Shown here: piece by piece, positions 31,513 to 45,275 of the stretch
How the letters are laid out: each line of letters begins with the position of its first letter
Numbering within the stretch: the first letter of the stretch is position 1
NCBI RefSeq assembly: GCF_002263515.1
Contig: NZ_CP022752.1
Coordinates: 3,410,001-3,474,000 of the forward strand
Source: Actinopolyspora erythraea
Lineage (GTDB): Bacteria; Actinomycetota; Actinomycetes; Mycobacteriales; Pseudonocardiaceae
Length of the DNA: 64,000 nt
Direction of reading: 5' to 3'
The notes under the pieces: generated by a model
Seen by the model: the letters and a program-made list of their open reading frames with translations, nothing else
Told to the model about the DNA's origin: nothing
Databases searched by the model: none
Made by a program: the position numbers and the translations under genes

Positions 31513-33565
31513 TCAGATCGGTTCGAGCGGGTCCAGCTGCACTCGAACGGGACCAGCGCCGCCCCGCCCCCGCTCCACCTGCGCCTGGTAGAGCACCTCC
31601 GCCAACAACCGACCCGCGCCCGGTCGACGCGCAGCAGCACCCGCTCGCGTTCGGCTTCGCCCTCCTCGTCCACCTCTCCCAGCGGCACCGGCCCCAGCAC
31701 CTCACCGCCCTCGGGCAGCGCCAACCCGTCGAGCAGTTCCCCACGGCGGCCGGGGAGCCGTCGACCGAGGCGACCCGTTTGGCGGGGGGATATCCGAGTT
31801 CGGCACGACCGGCGAGCTCCCGCGCCGCGTACCAGGCGGGATCCCACCGCATCAGCGCCTGCACCGGTGTCAGCTCGGACTCGGCCAGCACCACGACCCG
31901 CCCACCGCTGCCGGCGGGGCGCACCATGGCCGCGGCGGCGAACCACCGACGCAGCGCCTGCTCCCCCGCGCGCAGCTCGGGCCTGGACAACATCGCCCTG
32001 GCGTCCAGCAGCAGCGCCGCGCCGTAGCCACCGGCCACAGTGGGCTCGACGCCGGGAGTAGCCACCACCAGCGCGGGGCCCGCCGGAACGTGATCCAGCG
32101 CCCGCTCGCCGCCGGAGGTCCGCACCGTCACCCCACCGAAGGCCCTGCCCAACTCCTCGGCGGTACGCGCGGCGCCGATCACGATGGCGCGCAGCCGGTC
32201 GTTTCCGCAACTCACGCAGCGAAACCTCGTCTCCGCCACACCACACCAGCGGCAGACCGGTGGGCTCGGGTCGTCCCGCCCGCTTCCGGCCGCGACGGAC
32301 AGCGGACCGGCGCACTGCCTGCAGGTGGCGCGCTCACCGCACCGAGCGCAGGCCAGCGCGGGCATGTACCCCCTGCGGGGGACCTGAACCAGCACCGGCG
32401 CACCGTCGCGCAACGCCTGCCTCGCCGCCTCGAAGGCGATCGACGGAAGCCGGGCGGAGCGGACGTTGGGATCCCTGGCCAGCTGGGTGTCGTCCTCACC
32501 GATAGCGGTAACCCGGGGGGCGGCGGCGCGCACCTCGGCCCGGTCGGCGAGTATCTCGCCCGCCCACCCGGACTCGACCAGCAGCTCCGCCTCCGCCGTA
32601 CGGGCGAACCCACCGATCAGCAACGCAGAACCGGTGCTGTGAGCGCGATGCGTCAGCACGTCACGGACGTGCGGGTAGGGAGTCGTGGGGTAGAGATGCT
32701 GCTGGTCACCGTCGTCCCAGACCACCATCAGCCCCGGTCTCGGAACCACCGGGGCGAACATCGCGGCACGGGTACCGGCGACGATCCGCACGTCACCGCG
32801 CCGCACCGCCAGCCAACGGCGGTAGCGTTCGGCCTGTCCCAGTTCGGAGGACAGCGATACCACGCGTTCCTCGCCGAGCAGCACGGCACAGGCCTTCGCC
32901 AGCCGCGTCAGATCACGGTGATCGGGAACCACCAGGATCACCGACCGTTCTCCGGCGGCAGCGGCGGCGGCGAGTTCGGCCAACCTGACCGGCCAGTCCT
33001 CGTCGGGCAGCGCCTGCCAGACGGCGCGGGCCGGTCTGCCCTCCCGTACCGCCCGCAGGAAGGCGGCACCGTGCTCGTAGCGGGACCAGGCGGAGGCTTC
33101 GGGGGGGTCGGGCGGCTCGTCCGGGCGCTCCGGAGTGGCCTCGTTCTCCACCCGGGCGTGGCGCGGTGGCACCGCCAGCCGCGCGACGTCGTTCAGCGTA
33201 CCCGCGTACCGGCGGGCGACCGCGCGGACGAGTTCGAGCAGTTCCCCCGCCAGCACCGGTTCGGACGAGACGACCCGCTGCAACCAGGCCAACCGGCCCC
33301 GGTAGTCCGACTCGGCCACCCGTTCCAGCAGGAAACCGTCCAGCAGCCGCCCGTTGAACCGCACGCGTACCCGGCAACCCGGTACGGCGGCGGCGTCGAA
33401 ACGACGCGGAACCAGGTAGTCGAACGGCCTGTCGAGGTGGTGGGGGGAGACGTCGACGAGCACCCTGGCCACGGGAAGTTCCGAAGCGGGTTCGACAGTC
33501 CGGCGACGGGTTCCGGAACGGGAGCGGCCGTCGGGGCGAGCGGTGTCCCCGCTGGATTCGGACAT
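31513..33565 (-). pseudogene. priA: Primosomal protein N' PriA, two frameshifts near the C terminus
   Basis: The N-terminal 600 or so residues are in one frame: PVARVLVDVSPHHLDRPFDYLVP near 38, a degenerate ATPase region, and two zinc knuckles CARCGERATCRQC and CRWCGVAETRFRCVSCG near 415 to 455. After KRVASVDGSPAAV the frame is lost at a C run (31739-31742, one base short); ELLDGLALPEGGEVLGPVPL continues one frame over, and a second one-base loss at 31613-31615 moves to the third frame, AGRLLAEVLYQAQVERG, ending in the canonical VQLDPLEPI at 31513. As in other actinobacterial PriA-like proteins, Walker A and the DEAH box are not recognisable (VVWDDGDQQH), so it is probably not an active helicase even when whole. 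Start ATG has GGGAGGTG upstream. Confidence 0.85.
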
Positions 33566-33796
33566 GCCCACCTCCCACACCACGACCGGGCCGGCACCTC
33601 ACCTTATCCGTACCGGGCAGCGCCCCGTCGCGGCACGCACCGGGGGCTCCGGGAGCCGGACGAACACATCCGGCAGCGCACTCCTAGGATTACCGGACGA
33701 ACGGCCGTACCGGTTCGCGCCGGTCGGCGACTCCGCGGGCCAGCTCCTCCCTTGTCCGCGGTGAACACCCGAGTGGCGGGTCCGAAAGGAATCCGA

Positions 33797-34252
33797 GTGT
33801 TCCACGTCGTCTTCTACCATCCCGAGATTCCCGGCAACACCGGCAACGCCATCCGAATGGTGGCCGGGGCGGGTAGCGCGCTGCACCTGATCGAGCCACT
33901 GGGATTCCGGGTCAACGACGCGGACCTCAAACGCGCGGGGCTCGACTACCACGACAAGGCCGTGCTGCGGGTGCACCCGGATCTGGACGCGGCGTGGCAG
34001 GCCATCGAGCCGAGACGGATCATCGCGTTCACGGTCCAGGCCGAGCGCTCGTACGAGACGATCGACTACCGCCCCGGCGACGTGCTGCTGTTCGGCCCCG
34101 AGTCGGTGGGGCTCCCCGAAGGGGTGCTTCCCGCGGGGCCCGAGACGACCCGGGCACGTATTCCGATGGTTCCGGGGATCCGCTCGATGAACCTCGCCAA
34201 CTCGGCCGCGGTGGCCGTGTACGAGGCGTGGCGGCAGCAGGGTTTCGCATAG
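33797..34252 (+). CDS. trmL: tRNA (cytidine34-2'-O)-methyltransferase TrmL
   Basis: A 151-residue SPOUT-class methyltransferase that modifies the wobble base of two leucine tRNAs. It starts FHVVFYHPEIPGNTGNAIRM, has LHLIEPLGFRVNDADLKRAGLDYHD near 34 to 58, and ends with the knot motifs LFGPESVGLPEGVL near 98 and IPMVPGIRSMNLANSAAVAVYEAW near 120. Length is typical. GTG 33797 was chosen for AAGGA 6 bases upstream; the frame is open far upstream but that part is opposite priA. Confidence 0.95.
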   Translation: MFHVVFYHPEIPGNTGNAIRMVAGAGSALHLIEPLGFRVNDADLKRAGLDYHDKAVLRVHPDLDAAWQAIEPRRIIAFTVQAERSYETIDYRPGDVLLFGPESVGLPEGVLPAGPETTRARIPMVPGIRSMNLANSAAVAVYEAWRQQGFA

Positions 34253-34383
34253 GAACCGCGGGAATTCGTCGGCTCGGCGGCCTACGCCACGTGCCCCGCC
34301 GCCTCGCGACGCATCCGACTCACACACCGGGGACGATCCCGCTGCCTCGCTCAAGCTCGCTTCTCGACGGCGGTCTCAGTGGC

Positions 34384-34447
34384 GGCGATTTCGCGAGAAA
34401 TCGATACCGGGAGCGCCGAAGGCGCGTCGATTTCTCGCGAAATCGCC
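34384..34447. repeat. Perfect nested palindrome with 21-base arms
   Basis: Arms 34384-34404 and 34427-34447 are exact reverse complements over 21 bases (core ATTTCGCGAGAAAT), and the loop holds a second perfect hairpin GCGCC-GAA-GGCGC (34413-34425). The arms are unusually AT-rich for this genome. A diverged half arm occurs at 24067. It could be a REP-like element, a terminator or a protein site. Confidence 0.75.
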
Positions 34448-34490
34448 GGGCCGCTTCGGCGCAGGGCAAGCTCCGACCGCCCTCGTAACC

Positions 34491-34601
34491 GGCACCGCCG
34501 CGGGTTCTCGCGTGCGGCTCTCGCGAGGACGGCCCCGACGTTGTGGTACCTACCCGAGGTCGGGACACCCGCAGCGAGAGCCGTGCGAGAGGTTCCGCCA
34601 C
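34491..34601 (+). repeat. Dispersed nested-palindrome repeat, copy D
   Basis: From GGCACCGCCGCGGGTTCTCG to GAGAGGTTCCGCCAC. It is almost identical to copy C: the shared blocks are GTGCGGCTCTCGCGAGGACG, CCCCGACGTTGTG, CTACCCGAGGTCGGG and GCAGCGAGAGCCGTGCGAGA. Changes are few, which suggests recent spread or constraint. Confidence 0.8.
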
Positions 34602-34717
34602 GGAACCACCCAGGCGACGGAAAGGACGATCTCACTCGATGATTCGGTGATAACGCTGCGGTGCGGGTGGGAGATCGGTTTCAATCGAGAGCGATCTTCC
34701 CCGACACAAGGAGCGCG

Positions 34718-36007
34718 ATGAGCGGGATCAGCGGACTGCGACGCGGACTGACGGCGGTGGGGCTGGCGGCGGTGGTGATGCTGCCTGGCACCGTCACCGC
34801 CGCCAGCCCCGACGCGAAACCGGCTGGCGAATCGGACACTACGGCCACGGCGAGTTCGGAAGAACTGCGGCAACGGCTCGAGGCGGTGCACGAGGCCGGC
34901 ATGCCCGGGATACAGGCGGCGGTGCGCCAGGGCGAACGGACCTGGAGCGGGGCGGCGGGAGTCGCCGACACCCGCACGGGGCGGCCGATGGGAGCCGACT
35001 TCCGGCACCGGGTGGGCAGCATCACGAAGACGTTCACCGCGACCGCCGTGCTGCGGCAGGTCTCGGCCGGACGCGTCGAGCTGGACGCCCCGGTCAAGCA
35101 ATACCTGCCCGAACTGTTCCCCGGCGAGCGCGGCGAGCGGATCACCACGCGAATGCTGCTGAACCACACCAGCGGCATCGCCGACTACGACCACGTGGTC
35201 TTCGAGTCGGCCACTCGGGGCTCACTGGCCGATCTGGAACGGAACCGGTTCCGTTACCACACCCCCGAAGAGTTGATCTCGATCGGTCTCGAACAGCCCC
35301 CGACCAACGAGCCGGGGCAGGGCTGGGCCTACTCCAACACCAACTACGTCATCGCGGGCGAACTGCTCCGCGAGGTCACCGGACAGGCTCCCGAGCGATA
35401 CATCACCCGCGAGATCATCCGTCCCCTCGGGCTGCGGCACACCTACTTTCCCAGGTTCAACCCGTTCATCCCGGGGCCGAGCAGCAAGGCGTACGAGGCG
35501 TTGTACCACCAGCCGGACCGGCGTGGGGAGTACAGCGTCTACACCCCCAGCGCGTGGCGCACGGCGGGAGCGCTGATCTCCACGCCATCCGACCTGAACC
35601 GGTTCTACGACGCGCTGCTGGGTGGTGAACTGCTGGACGAGAAGGCGCTCGCACAGATGCGGCGAACCGTGGCGGTGCCGGGAAGTTCGACGCGGTACGG
35701 CCTCGGGCTGATGCGGATCGAAACCGGTGCCTGCGGAACCCTGTGGGGCCACGACGGCGTGGTATGGGGCATGTCCGCGTTGGCGCTGCGCAGTGCCGAC
35801 GGACAACGGCAGCTCAGCTACGGCGTGAACCTGACCAAGTACCAACGGCTCGGCGACGACGGCCTGCCGAAACCCCACCCCATCGACCGGGAGCTCACCG
35901 CCCTGCAGGGCAGTGTCCTCTGCGGCGCGGCCGGGACCGCGAGCACGCGTTCGCTGGACAGCACCGGAGTCGCTCAGCTCGCACAGCTCCGTTCGTCCAC
36001 CTCGTGA
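34718..36007 (+). CDS. Secreted serine hydrolase, beta-lactamase/DD-peptidase family
   Basis: A 429-residue exported protein. The signal peptide spans about residues 1 to 27 (GLTAVGLAAVVMLPGTVTAA). The class C-type catalytic triad region is complete: SxxK as GSITKTF near 98, YxN as YSNTNY near 208, and HxG as HDG near 345. It resembles D-alanyl-D-alanine carboxypeptidase B (Streptomyces R61 type) and esterases of this fold; the substrate is not fixed by sequence. ATG 34718 has AAGGAG 5 bases upstream; the frame is open to 34661. Monocistronic, converging with metK. Confidence 0.93.
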   Translation: MSGISGLRRGLTAVGLAAVVMLPGTVTAASPDAKPAGESDTTATASSEELRQRLEAVHEAGMPGIQAAVRQGERTWSGAAGVADTRTGRPMGADFRHRVGSITKTFTATAVLRQVSAGRVELDAPVKQYLPELFPGERGERITTRMLLNHTSGIADYDHVVFESATRGSLADLERNRFRYHTPEELISIGLEQPPTNEPGQGWAYSNTNYVIAGELLREVTGQAPERYITREIIRPLGLRHTYFPRFNPFIPGPSSKAYEALYHQPDRRGEYSVYTPSAWRTAGALISTPSDLNRFYDALLGGELLDEKALAQMRRTVAVPGSSTRYGLGLMRIETGACGTLWGHDGVVWGMSALALRSADGQRQLSYGVNLTKYQRLGDDGLPKPHPIDRELTALQGSVLCGAAGTASTRSLDSTGVAQLAQLRSSTS

Positions 36008-36032
36008 GCGGAACCGGCTGACGGCGAACTCG

Positions 36033-36050
36033 GCCCGACCGGGTTCGGGC
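36033..36050. terminator. Short hairpin between convergent serine hydrolase and metK
   Basis: GCCCGA and TCGGGC arms around a 6-base loop in the 67-base gap between the two stops. Short arms; the call is tentative. Confidence 0.3.
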
Positions 36051-36074
36051 GGACCACCGGCACGGCCGGAGCGC

Positions 36075-37277
36075 TCACCGATCGGCCAGTGACCGGAGCG
36101 CTTCGGCCCGGTCGGTGCGTTCCCAGGGCAGGTCCACATCCGTACGCCCGAAGTGCCCGTAGGCCGCCGTCGGCGCGTAGATCGGCCGCAACAGATCCAG
36201 ATCCCGGATGATCGCCGCCGGCCGCAGATCGAACACCTCGTTGATCGCCGCCTGAATCTTGACCGGATCCACGTTCTCGGTCCCGAACGTCTCCACGAAC
36301 AGCCCCACCGGAGCCGCCTTACCGATCGCGTACGCCGTCTGCACCTCGATCCGGTTCGCCAACCCCGCGGCCACCGCGTTCTTGGCCACCCACCGAGTCG
36401 CGTACGCCGCCGACCGGTCCACCTTCGACGGGTCCTTACCCGAGAACGCGCCACCACCGTGCCGCGCCATACCACCATAGGTATCCACAATGATCTTGCG
36501 GCCCGTCAGACCACAGTCACCCATCGGACCACCCGTGACGAACCGACCCGTCGGATTCACCAGCAACATGGTGTCCGAGGCGTCCAGGGCCAGTTCGGAG
36601 AGCTCCGGACGGACCACGTACTCCCGCACCTCGGCGGCCACGCCCTCGTCCGGGTCCACGTTCTCGGAGTGCTGGGTCGAGACCACCACGGTGTCCAGCC
36701 GGACGGGCTGGTCCCCGGCGTACTCGACCGTCACCTGGGTCTTGCCGTCCGGGCGCAGCGCGGAGAGCACACCCTCGTGGCGCACCCGGGCCAACCTCCT
36801 GGAGAGCCGGTGCGCCAGGGCGATCGGCAGCGGCATCAGCTCCGGCGTGTCGTCACAGGCGTAGCCGAACATGAGCCCCTGGTCACCGGCACCCTGCTGG
36901 GCGATCTCGTCGATGACACCCTCGACACGGGACTCGTGCGCGCTGTCGACACCCTGACCGATGTCCGGCGACTGCGCGTCGATCGAGACGTTGATGCCGC
37001 AGGAGTCGCCGTCGAAGCCCTTGACCGAGTTGTCGTACCCGATCTCCAGGACCTTCTCCCGCACGATCGCGGGCAGGTCCACATAGGCCTCGGTGGTGAC
37101 CTCACCGGCCAGGTGCACCTGGCCCGTGGTGATCATGGTCTCCATCGCCACACGCGAACGCGGGTCCTGCGCCAGCATCGCGTCCAGGATCGCGTCACTG
37201 ATCGAGTCGGCCATCTTGTCCGGGTGGCCCTCGGTCACGGACTCACTGGTGAACAGCCGACGCTGGTCGGGACCCAT
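36075..37277 (-). CDS. metK: S-adenosylmethionine synthetase
   Basis: A 400-residue enzyme making SAM from methionine and ATP. It shows the ATP/Mg motif [20 protein letters not shown] near 8, [18 protein letters not shown] near 126, the P-loop-like [19 protein letters not shown] near 270, and the usual C-terminal domain ending [17 protein letters not shown]. Length is normal. No SAM riboswitch is apparent in the 71 bases upstream. It follows coaBC in the mihF-gmk-rpoZ-coaBC-metK run. Confidence 0.98.
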   Translation of the reverse strand: MGPDQRRLFTSESVTEGHPDKMADSISDAILDAMLAQDPRSRVAMETMITTGQVHLAGEVTTEAYVDLPAIVREKVLEIGYDNSVKGFDGDSCGINVSIDAQSPDIGQGVDSAHESRVEGVIDEIAQQGAGDQGLMFGYACDDTPELMPLPIALAHRLSRRLARVRHEGVLSALRPDGKTQVTVEYAGDQPVRLDTVVVSTQHSENVDPDEGVAAEVREYVVRPELSELALDASDTMLLVNPTGRFVTGGPMGDCGLTGRKIIVDTYGGMARHGGGAFSGKDPSKVDRSAAYATRWVAKNAVAAGLANRIEVQTAYAIGKAAPVGLFVETFGTENVDPVKIQAAINEVFDLRPAAIIRDLDLLRPIYAPTAAYGHFGRTDVDLPWERTDRAEALRSLADR

Positions 37278-37348
37278 CGAAAAACCTCATCGCACTGGTC
37301 ACGCCCGAGGGGCGAGCACGGCGGGTAACGTCCGGTCTCAGACTAAGC

Positions 37349-38608
37349 TCAGCTGTTCCCGGCAGCGAACTGCTCGACGACGGCGTCCCACAATCTGGAC
37401 GCCAGCAGGCTCTTCGAGCCGTGCGGGATGGGGTGCTCCACCCCGGAGGAGGCCAACAGCCATCCCGCGTTGTCCTCGACCTCGAAGGCCCGACCGTCAC
37501 CGACCGCGTTGACCACCAGCAGGTCGCACTCCTTGTGCGCGAGTTTCTTCCGGCCGTACTCCAGCACCGTGGTGTCCGGATCACCGGTCTCCGCGGCGAA
37601 CCCGGCGATCACCCCGGCGCGAAGCCGCCCGTTCGCACGCTGGCGCACCAGCTCCCCCAGCACGTCCGGGTTGCGGCTCAGTTCCACCGGGGGCGGATCG
37701 CCCGAATTCTTCTTGATCTTGTGCTCGGCGCTCTCGGAGGGCCGGAAGTCGGCCACCGCAGCCGACATCACCACCGCGTCGGCCCCGTCCGCGACCTCGA
37801 GCAGCTCCGAGCGGAGTTCCTCGGCGGTACCCACCCGCCGGAGCCGGACCCCGGCCGGGACCACGAGGTCGGCGGTGTTCGCGGCGACCAGCGTGACATC
37901 GGCGCCCCGGTGCGCGGCCACCCTGGCCAGCGCGAAGCCCTGCCTGCCCGAGGAGCGGTTGCCGAGGTAGCGCACCGGGTCCAGCGGCTCGCGCGTGCCG
38001 CCCGCCGAGACGACGACGCCGCGCCCCTCCAGATCACGGGGAAGCCCGGTGGGCTCGGCCAACAGCAACCGCGCCAGGTCGACGATCTCGGCGGGATCGG
38101 GCAGACGCCCCTTGCCGGAGTCAGCACCGGTGAGCCGTCCACTGTCCGGTTCGGCGACCACCACTCCCCTGGAACGCAGCAGCGCTATGTTGTGCCGCGT
38201 CGCCGGGTGCTCCCACATCTCGGTGTGCATGGCCGGAACCAGCAGCACCGGGCAACGCGCCGTCAGCAGGGTCGAGGTGAGCAGGTCGTCGGCGATGCCG
38301 TTGGCGGCCCGTGCCAGCAGGTCGGCGGTGGCCGGAGCGACCACCACCAGATCGGCCTCCTGCCCGAGCCGCACGTGAGGAACGCTGGGCACGTCGTCGA
38401 ACACGTCGGTTCGCGCCGGATGCCCGGACAGCGCCTCGAACGTGGCCGCCCCCACGAAGCGGAGCGCGGCGTCGGTGGGAGCCACCCGAACGTCGTGACC
38501 GCTCTCGGTCAGACCTCGCAGCACTTCGCAGGCCTTGTAGGCGGCGACACCACCGCTCACCCCGAGAACGATGCGGGGCGCGCTCCGCGCCCCCCGCTCG
38601 TCACTCAC
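37349..38608 (-). CDS. coaBC: Bifunctional phosphopantothenoylcysteine decarboxylase / phosphopantothenate-cysteine ligase
   Basis: A 419-residue fusion for coenzyme A synthesis. The N-terminal flavoprotein CoaC domain has [20 protein letters not shown] near 14, [20 protein letters not shown] near 90, and [17 protein letters not shown] near 124. The C-terminal CoaB domain has [30 protein letters not shown] near 199 to 228, and [17 protein letters not shown] near 285. Its start overlaps the rpoZ stop by 4 bases. Confidence 0.97.
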   Translation of the reverse strand: MSDERGARSAPRIVLGVSGGVAAYKACEVLRGLTESGHDVRVAPTDAALRFVGAATFEALSGHPARTDVFDDVPSVPHVRLGQEADLVVVAPATADLLARAANGIADDLLTSTLLTARCPVLLVPAMHTEMWEHPATRHNIALLRSRGVVVAEPDSGRLTGADSGKGRLPDPAEIVDLARLLLAEPTGLPRDLEGRGVVVSAGGTREPLDPVRYLGNRSSGRQGFALARVAAHRGADVTLVAANTADLVVPAGVRLRRVGTAEELRSELLEVADGADAVVMSAAVADFRPSESAEHKIKKNSGDPPPVELSRNPDVLGELVRQRANGRLRAGVIAGFAAETGDPDTTVLEYGRKKLAHKECDLLVVNAVGDGRAFEVEDNAGWLLASSGVEHPIPHGSKSLLASRLWDAVVEQFAAGNS

Positions 38609-38922
38609 GCGCCCTCGGAGTGCTGCAGCACGCCCGCGTGGATCTCGCGGAGCGCGATGGACAGCGGCTTCTCACGCGGCCCCGGCTCGACCAGCGGGCC
38701 CACGTACTCCAGCAGTCCCTCGCCGAGCTGGGCGTAGTAGTCCTGGATCTGCCTCGCCCGCTTGGCGGCGAAGATGGCCAGCGCGTACTTCGAGCTGACG
38801 TTGTCCAGCAGATCGTCGATGGGCGGATCCGTGATCCCCTCGGCCACGCCACCGCTCGGCTGGGACTTGGTGTTGGAAGACTGGCCGCCGGGAAAGGCGG
38901 TCAGCGAGTTGGGGATGCTCAC
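38605..38922 (-). CDS. rpoZ: RNA polymerase omega subunit
   Basis: A 105-residue actinobacterial omega subunit that stabilises the beta' subunit. Diagnostic core: [28 protein letters not shown] near 32 to 59, then [16 protein letters not shown] and [15 protein letters not shown]. Start ATG has AGGTGAGC immediately upstream. It sits 162 bases downstream of gmk and is coupled to coaBC. Confidence 0.96.
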   Translation of the reverse strand: MSIPNSLTAFPGGQSSNTKSQPSGGVAEGITDPPIDDLLDNVSSKYALAIFAAKRARQIQDYYAQLGEGLLEYVGPLVEPGPREKPLSIALREIHAGVLQHSEGA

Positions 38923-39084
38923 CTGTGTGGCTCCTGTGCTCTCCGACGGCGATCAAATTGGTCGGTCCGAGTCCCCGCCGCCCGGGGCGCGAAGCCGCGT
39001 CGAACCGCCGGAAACCCCTCGGCCTGCCGACCGGGAAGTTCGGTTCACGACGCGGACGACACCACGATCGGAGTGCCGGAACGG

Positions 39085-39714
39085 CTACCGATCGTCCGAG
39101 GACAGCGACTGCCCGGCAGGGGGACCGGCTATCAATCGTACCAACTCGTCCACCGCTTTCCGCACGTCGGCGTTGACCACGGTGGCGTCGAACTCGGAGC
39201 GGGCCGCCAGTTCGGCACGCGCCGTTTCCAGCCGCCGCCGGACCACCTCGGGATCCTCCGTCATCCGGCCGGTCAGCCGATGGACCAGATCGTCCCAGGA
39301 AGGGGGCAACAGCATGACCAGCTGGGCGTCCGGCATGCTCCGCCGCACCTGACGCGCCCCCTGCAGTTCGATCTCCAGCACCGCGGGGCGACCGGATTCG
39401 AGCGCACGTTCCACCGGTTCGCGCGGGGTGCCGTAGTAGTTGCCCGCGTACTGGGCGTACTCCAGCATCTCGCCCGTGGCGATCATGCGTTCGAACTCCT
39501 CGCGACCGACGAAGTGGTAGTGCACCCCGTCGATCTCCCCGGCACGCGGCGGACGAGTGGTGACGGACACGCTGAAGTAGATCTCCGGTGCCTGCTCGCG
39601 CAGTTCGTCGAGCACGCTCGACTTGCCCACACCGGAGGGGCCGGAAACGACGGTGAGCCGGGGTGTGCCCCTGGAGGCACTCCCCGGCAACACGCCGTCG
39701 TCCGCGTCGATCAC
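39085..39714 (-). CDS. gmk: Guanylate kinase
   Basis: A 209-residue kinase that converts GMP to GDP. P-loop [14 protein letters not shown] near 22, [21 protein letters not shown] near 48 for GMP binding, [13 protein letters not shown] near 89, and [13 protein letters not shown] near 110. It overlaps the mihF stop by 4 bases. Confidence 0.97.
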   Translation of the reverse strand: MIDADDGVLPGSASRGTPRLTVVSGPSGVGKSSVLDELREQAPEIYFSVSVTTRPPRAGEIDGVHYHFVGREEFERMIATGEMLEYAQYAGNYYGTPREPVERALESGRPAVLEIELQGARQVRRSMPDAQLVMLLPPSWDDLVHRLTGRMTEDPEVVRRRLETARAELAARSEFDATVVNADVRKAVDELVRLIAGPPAGQSLSSDDR

Positions 39715-40028
39715 GCCCCGTTGAACTCGGCGAGCAGCGCCTTGCGCTGACGCTCACCGAGACCACGCAGCCTGCGGCTGTTCGCGATCTCCAGCCGCTC
39801 CATGATCTGTTGCGCGCGGACCTTGCCCACGCCGGGAAGGGCCTCCAACAGCGCGGAGACCTTCATCTTGCCGAGGGTCTCGTCGTTGTCGGCACTGTCC
39901 AAGACCTCGGCCAGGCTGGTCCCACCGCGCTTGAGGCGCTCCTTGAGCTCAGCGCGGGCGCGACGGGCGGCAGCCGCCTTTTCGAGTGCCGCAGCCCGCT
40001 GCTCCTCGGTCAGCTGGGGAAGGGCCAC
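39711..40028 (-). CDS. mihF: Actinobacterial integration host factor (sIHF/mIHF)
   Basis: A 105-residue nucleoid-associated protein that binds and bends DNA, unrelated to the proteobacterial alpha/beta IHF. It opens [20 protein letters not shown], has a basic helix [15 protein letters not shown] near 22, and carries the helix-two-turn-helix core [28 protein letters not shown] near 54 to 81. GTG 40028 was chosen because GGAGG sits 5 bases upstream and the length matches the Streptomyces protein; ATG at 40031 and a long in-frame extension to 40226 are less likely. Coupled to gmk. Confidence 0.94.
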   Translation of the reverse strand: MALPQLTEEQRAAALEKAAAARRARAELKERLKRGGTSLAEVLDSADNDETLGKMKVSALLEALPGVGKVRAQQIMERLEIANSRRLRGLGERQRKALLAEFNGA

Positions 40029-41055
40029 CATGTCCTCCGTGATGTGGGTTTTCTTGATCGGTGCGGCGACGGTACCGACCCAGGTCAGCTCGCTACAACG
40101 CGGGTCCGCCTTTTCGGTGTCGGCTTCCATCGGTTCTCCCGTCGCCCGGCCTGTCGGGTGACTCGCCCGAGACGCTGACGAGCACCGGCCGCTGCAAGTA
40201 CTACCAACAACGAGGCTGAAGTGCACTAACCCGGGGCAAAACTGCCTCCAACTGTCCGATTTCCGTGCGGTTGAGCGACGCAGAGCGACTCATCGCAGGT
40301 CAGTACGGGACCCGTGGGGCGGTCGCGGCAGGTGTGAGCGAAACCGCACCCGACCCCTCGGCGGAGGGCTCGGGAGGACGTTCGCGAACGCCGCGAGGGG
40401 GTGGTTCTCGGGCCGGTACCGAGCTGGTTCGTGATCCCCACCTCGAAAACAGTCCACCGAAAAGTGTTCGATATCACACCGCAACGGGACTGTCAGGGCC
40501 GTCCTAACCCGTCCGCACGAACGACACACCGGTGCCCACGCCCGGTTCGGCGCGGCGCAGCCGCCACCACAGCAGCGGGGCCAGCACCGCGACCATTCCG
40601 GTCGATGCGGCACATCGGTGCGGCACCCCACGACCACCCCGGCGAGCAGCGCGGTGACGATCGCTCACGCGATCACCCGCCAGGGCGGCCATGGATCACC
40701 GACGACGAGCCTGATCAGGCCTCACCGGGAAGAAGAGCATGACGACCGCCGAGTGAGGTTGATCGCGGCAACCACGAGGCAGAGACGCCGATGCCGCACG
40801 ACCAGAGCGCCGAGGAAACCGGCGATGTGCCGGGCGGTTCTTCCGCGTTCCCGGGCCTCGTGGAACGGCGCCCGCCGTCGTGGAATGACTTCTGTGGACA
40901 CGGACGGAATTGAATCATCACGCCTACGGGTGGCACCGCTGCTTCGTGGGATCCGAGCTCACCGCCGTCGTCGCACCGGAACCGGTGGGCGCCTCGCGAA
41001 GCCACGAGCTCCACGGGCGCCCACCGACCTACCGGGACGAGGTCCGGATGAGGGC
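40029..41055. other. Gene-poor gap between mihF and pyrF
   Basis: About 1 kb without a convincing gene, unusual here. It must hold the mihF promoter; a locally AT-richer stretch at 40440-40490 (AAAAGTGTTCGATATCACAC) is a candidate promoter region. Short leftward frames at 40500-40800 read hydrophobic pieces such as VAVLAPLLWWRLRRAEPGV that could be remains of a membrane transporter, but no frame is long enough. The pyrF end carries a strong terminator at 40983-41026. Confidence 0.4.
40983..41026 (-). terminator. Terminator of the pyrimidine operon
   Basis: Perfect 11-base arms CGGTGGGCGCC / GGCGCCCACCG separated by 22 bases that can pair further, 30 bases beyond the pyrF stop. Likely ends the pyrR-to-pyrF transcript. 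Confidence 0.65.
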
Positions 41056-41897
41056 TCAGTGAGCGAGCACACCCGAGAGATCGGCGGCCATGCGCCGGGT
41101 CGCCGCGCGGATCTCCCCGACGTCCGGACCGTGACGCAGCAGCTCCCGAGCGGCGACGGGCAGCACGTTGGGCAGCACCGAACCGAAGACCGAACGCAGC
41201 CCCTGCACGGTGGCGCCCTGCGCTCCCAAGCCGGGAGCGAGGACGGGACCGTTCAGCGCGGTGAGGTCGAGCTCGCCGGGCCGGATCGTGGCGCCCGTGA
41301 CCACACCGACGTGCCCCAGCGGTTCGGCTCCGGCGTTGCTCTCCGCAGCGGCGTCCACAATGGACTGAGCCACCGTGTTCCCCTCCGAGGTGACCGAACG
41401 CTGCAGCCCGACCGCCTCCGGGTTGGAGGTGCGGGCCAGCACGAAGATCCCGCGCCCGGTCTGCGCGGCGATGCCCACGGCTGGCGCGAGCGAGCCGTAC
41501 CCCAGGTAAGGGGACACCGTGATGGCGTCCGCCGCCAGCGGCGAGGAATCGTCGAGGTAGGCGTTGGCGTAGGCGGTCATGGTGGAACCGATGTCGCCGC
41601 GCTTGACGTCGTGGATCACCAGAGTGCCGAGCTTGCCGCACTCGGCGACCACGCGCTCCAGCACGGCGAGACCGCGTGACCCGTGGAGCTCGAAGAAGGC
41701 GGACTGCGGTTTCACCACGGCCACCTGCTCGCCCACCGCCTCGAGCACGGTCATCGCGAACCGCTCCAACCCGGCGGGGGTCTCGTCGAGGCCCCACGCG
41801 TGCAGCAGCGCGGGATGCGGGTCGATCCCCACGCAGAGCGGTCCCCGTGCGCTCACGGCCTCACGAAGACGCTGCCCGAAGGCCGCCTGAACAGCCG

Positions 41898-41901
<4 letters not shown>
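41056..41901 (-). CDS. pyrF: Orotidine 5'-phosphate decarboxylase
   Basis: A 281-residue type 2 enzyme for the last step of UMP synthesis. [16 protein letters not shown] near 21, [20 protein letters not shown] near 58, and the catalytic [22 protein letters not shown] near 91 are intact, with [15 protein letters not shown] near 226. Last gene of the operon; overlaps carB by 4 bases. Confidence 0.97.

Positions 41902-45274
<3,373 letters not shown>

Positions 45275-45275
<1 letters not shown>

Larger units (their letters stand above)
34253..34717. other. trmL-serine hydrolase intergenic region, two repeats
   Basis: No gene is supported in these 465 bases. They hold the perfect palindrome at 34384-34447 and repeat copy D at 34491-34601, 43 bases apart. 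Neither has a coding frame. Confidence 0.6.

Noticed and set aside
37278..37348. Possible SAM riboswitch upstream of metK
   Set aside because: Only 71 bases separate coaBC and metK, and no SAM-I or SAM-II core is visible.
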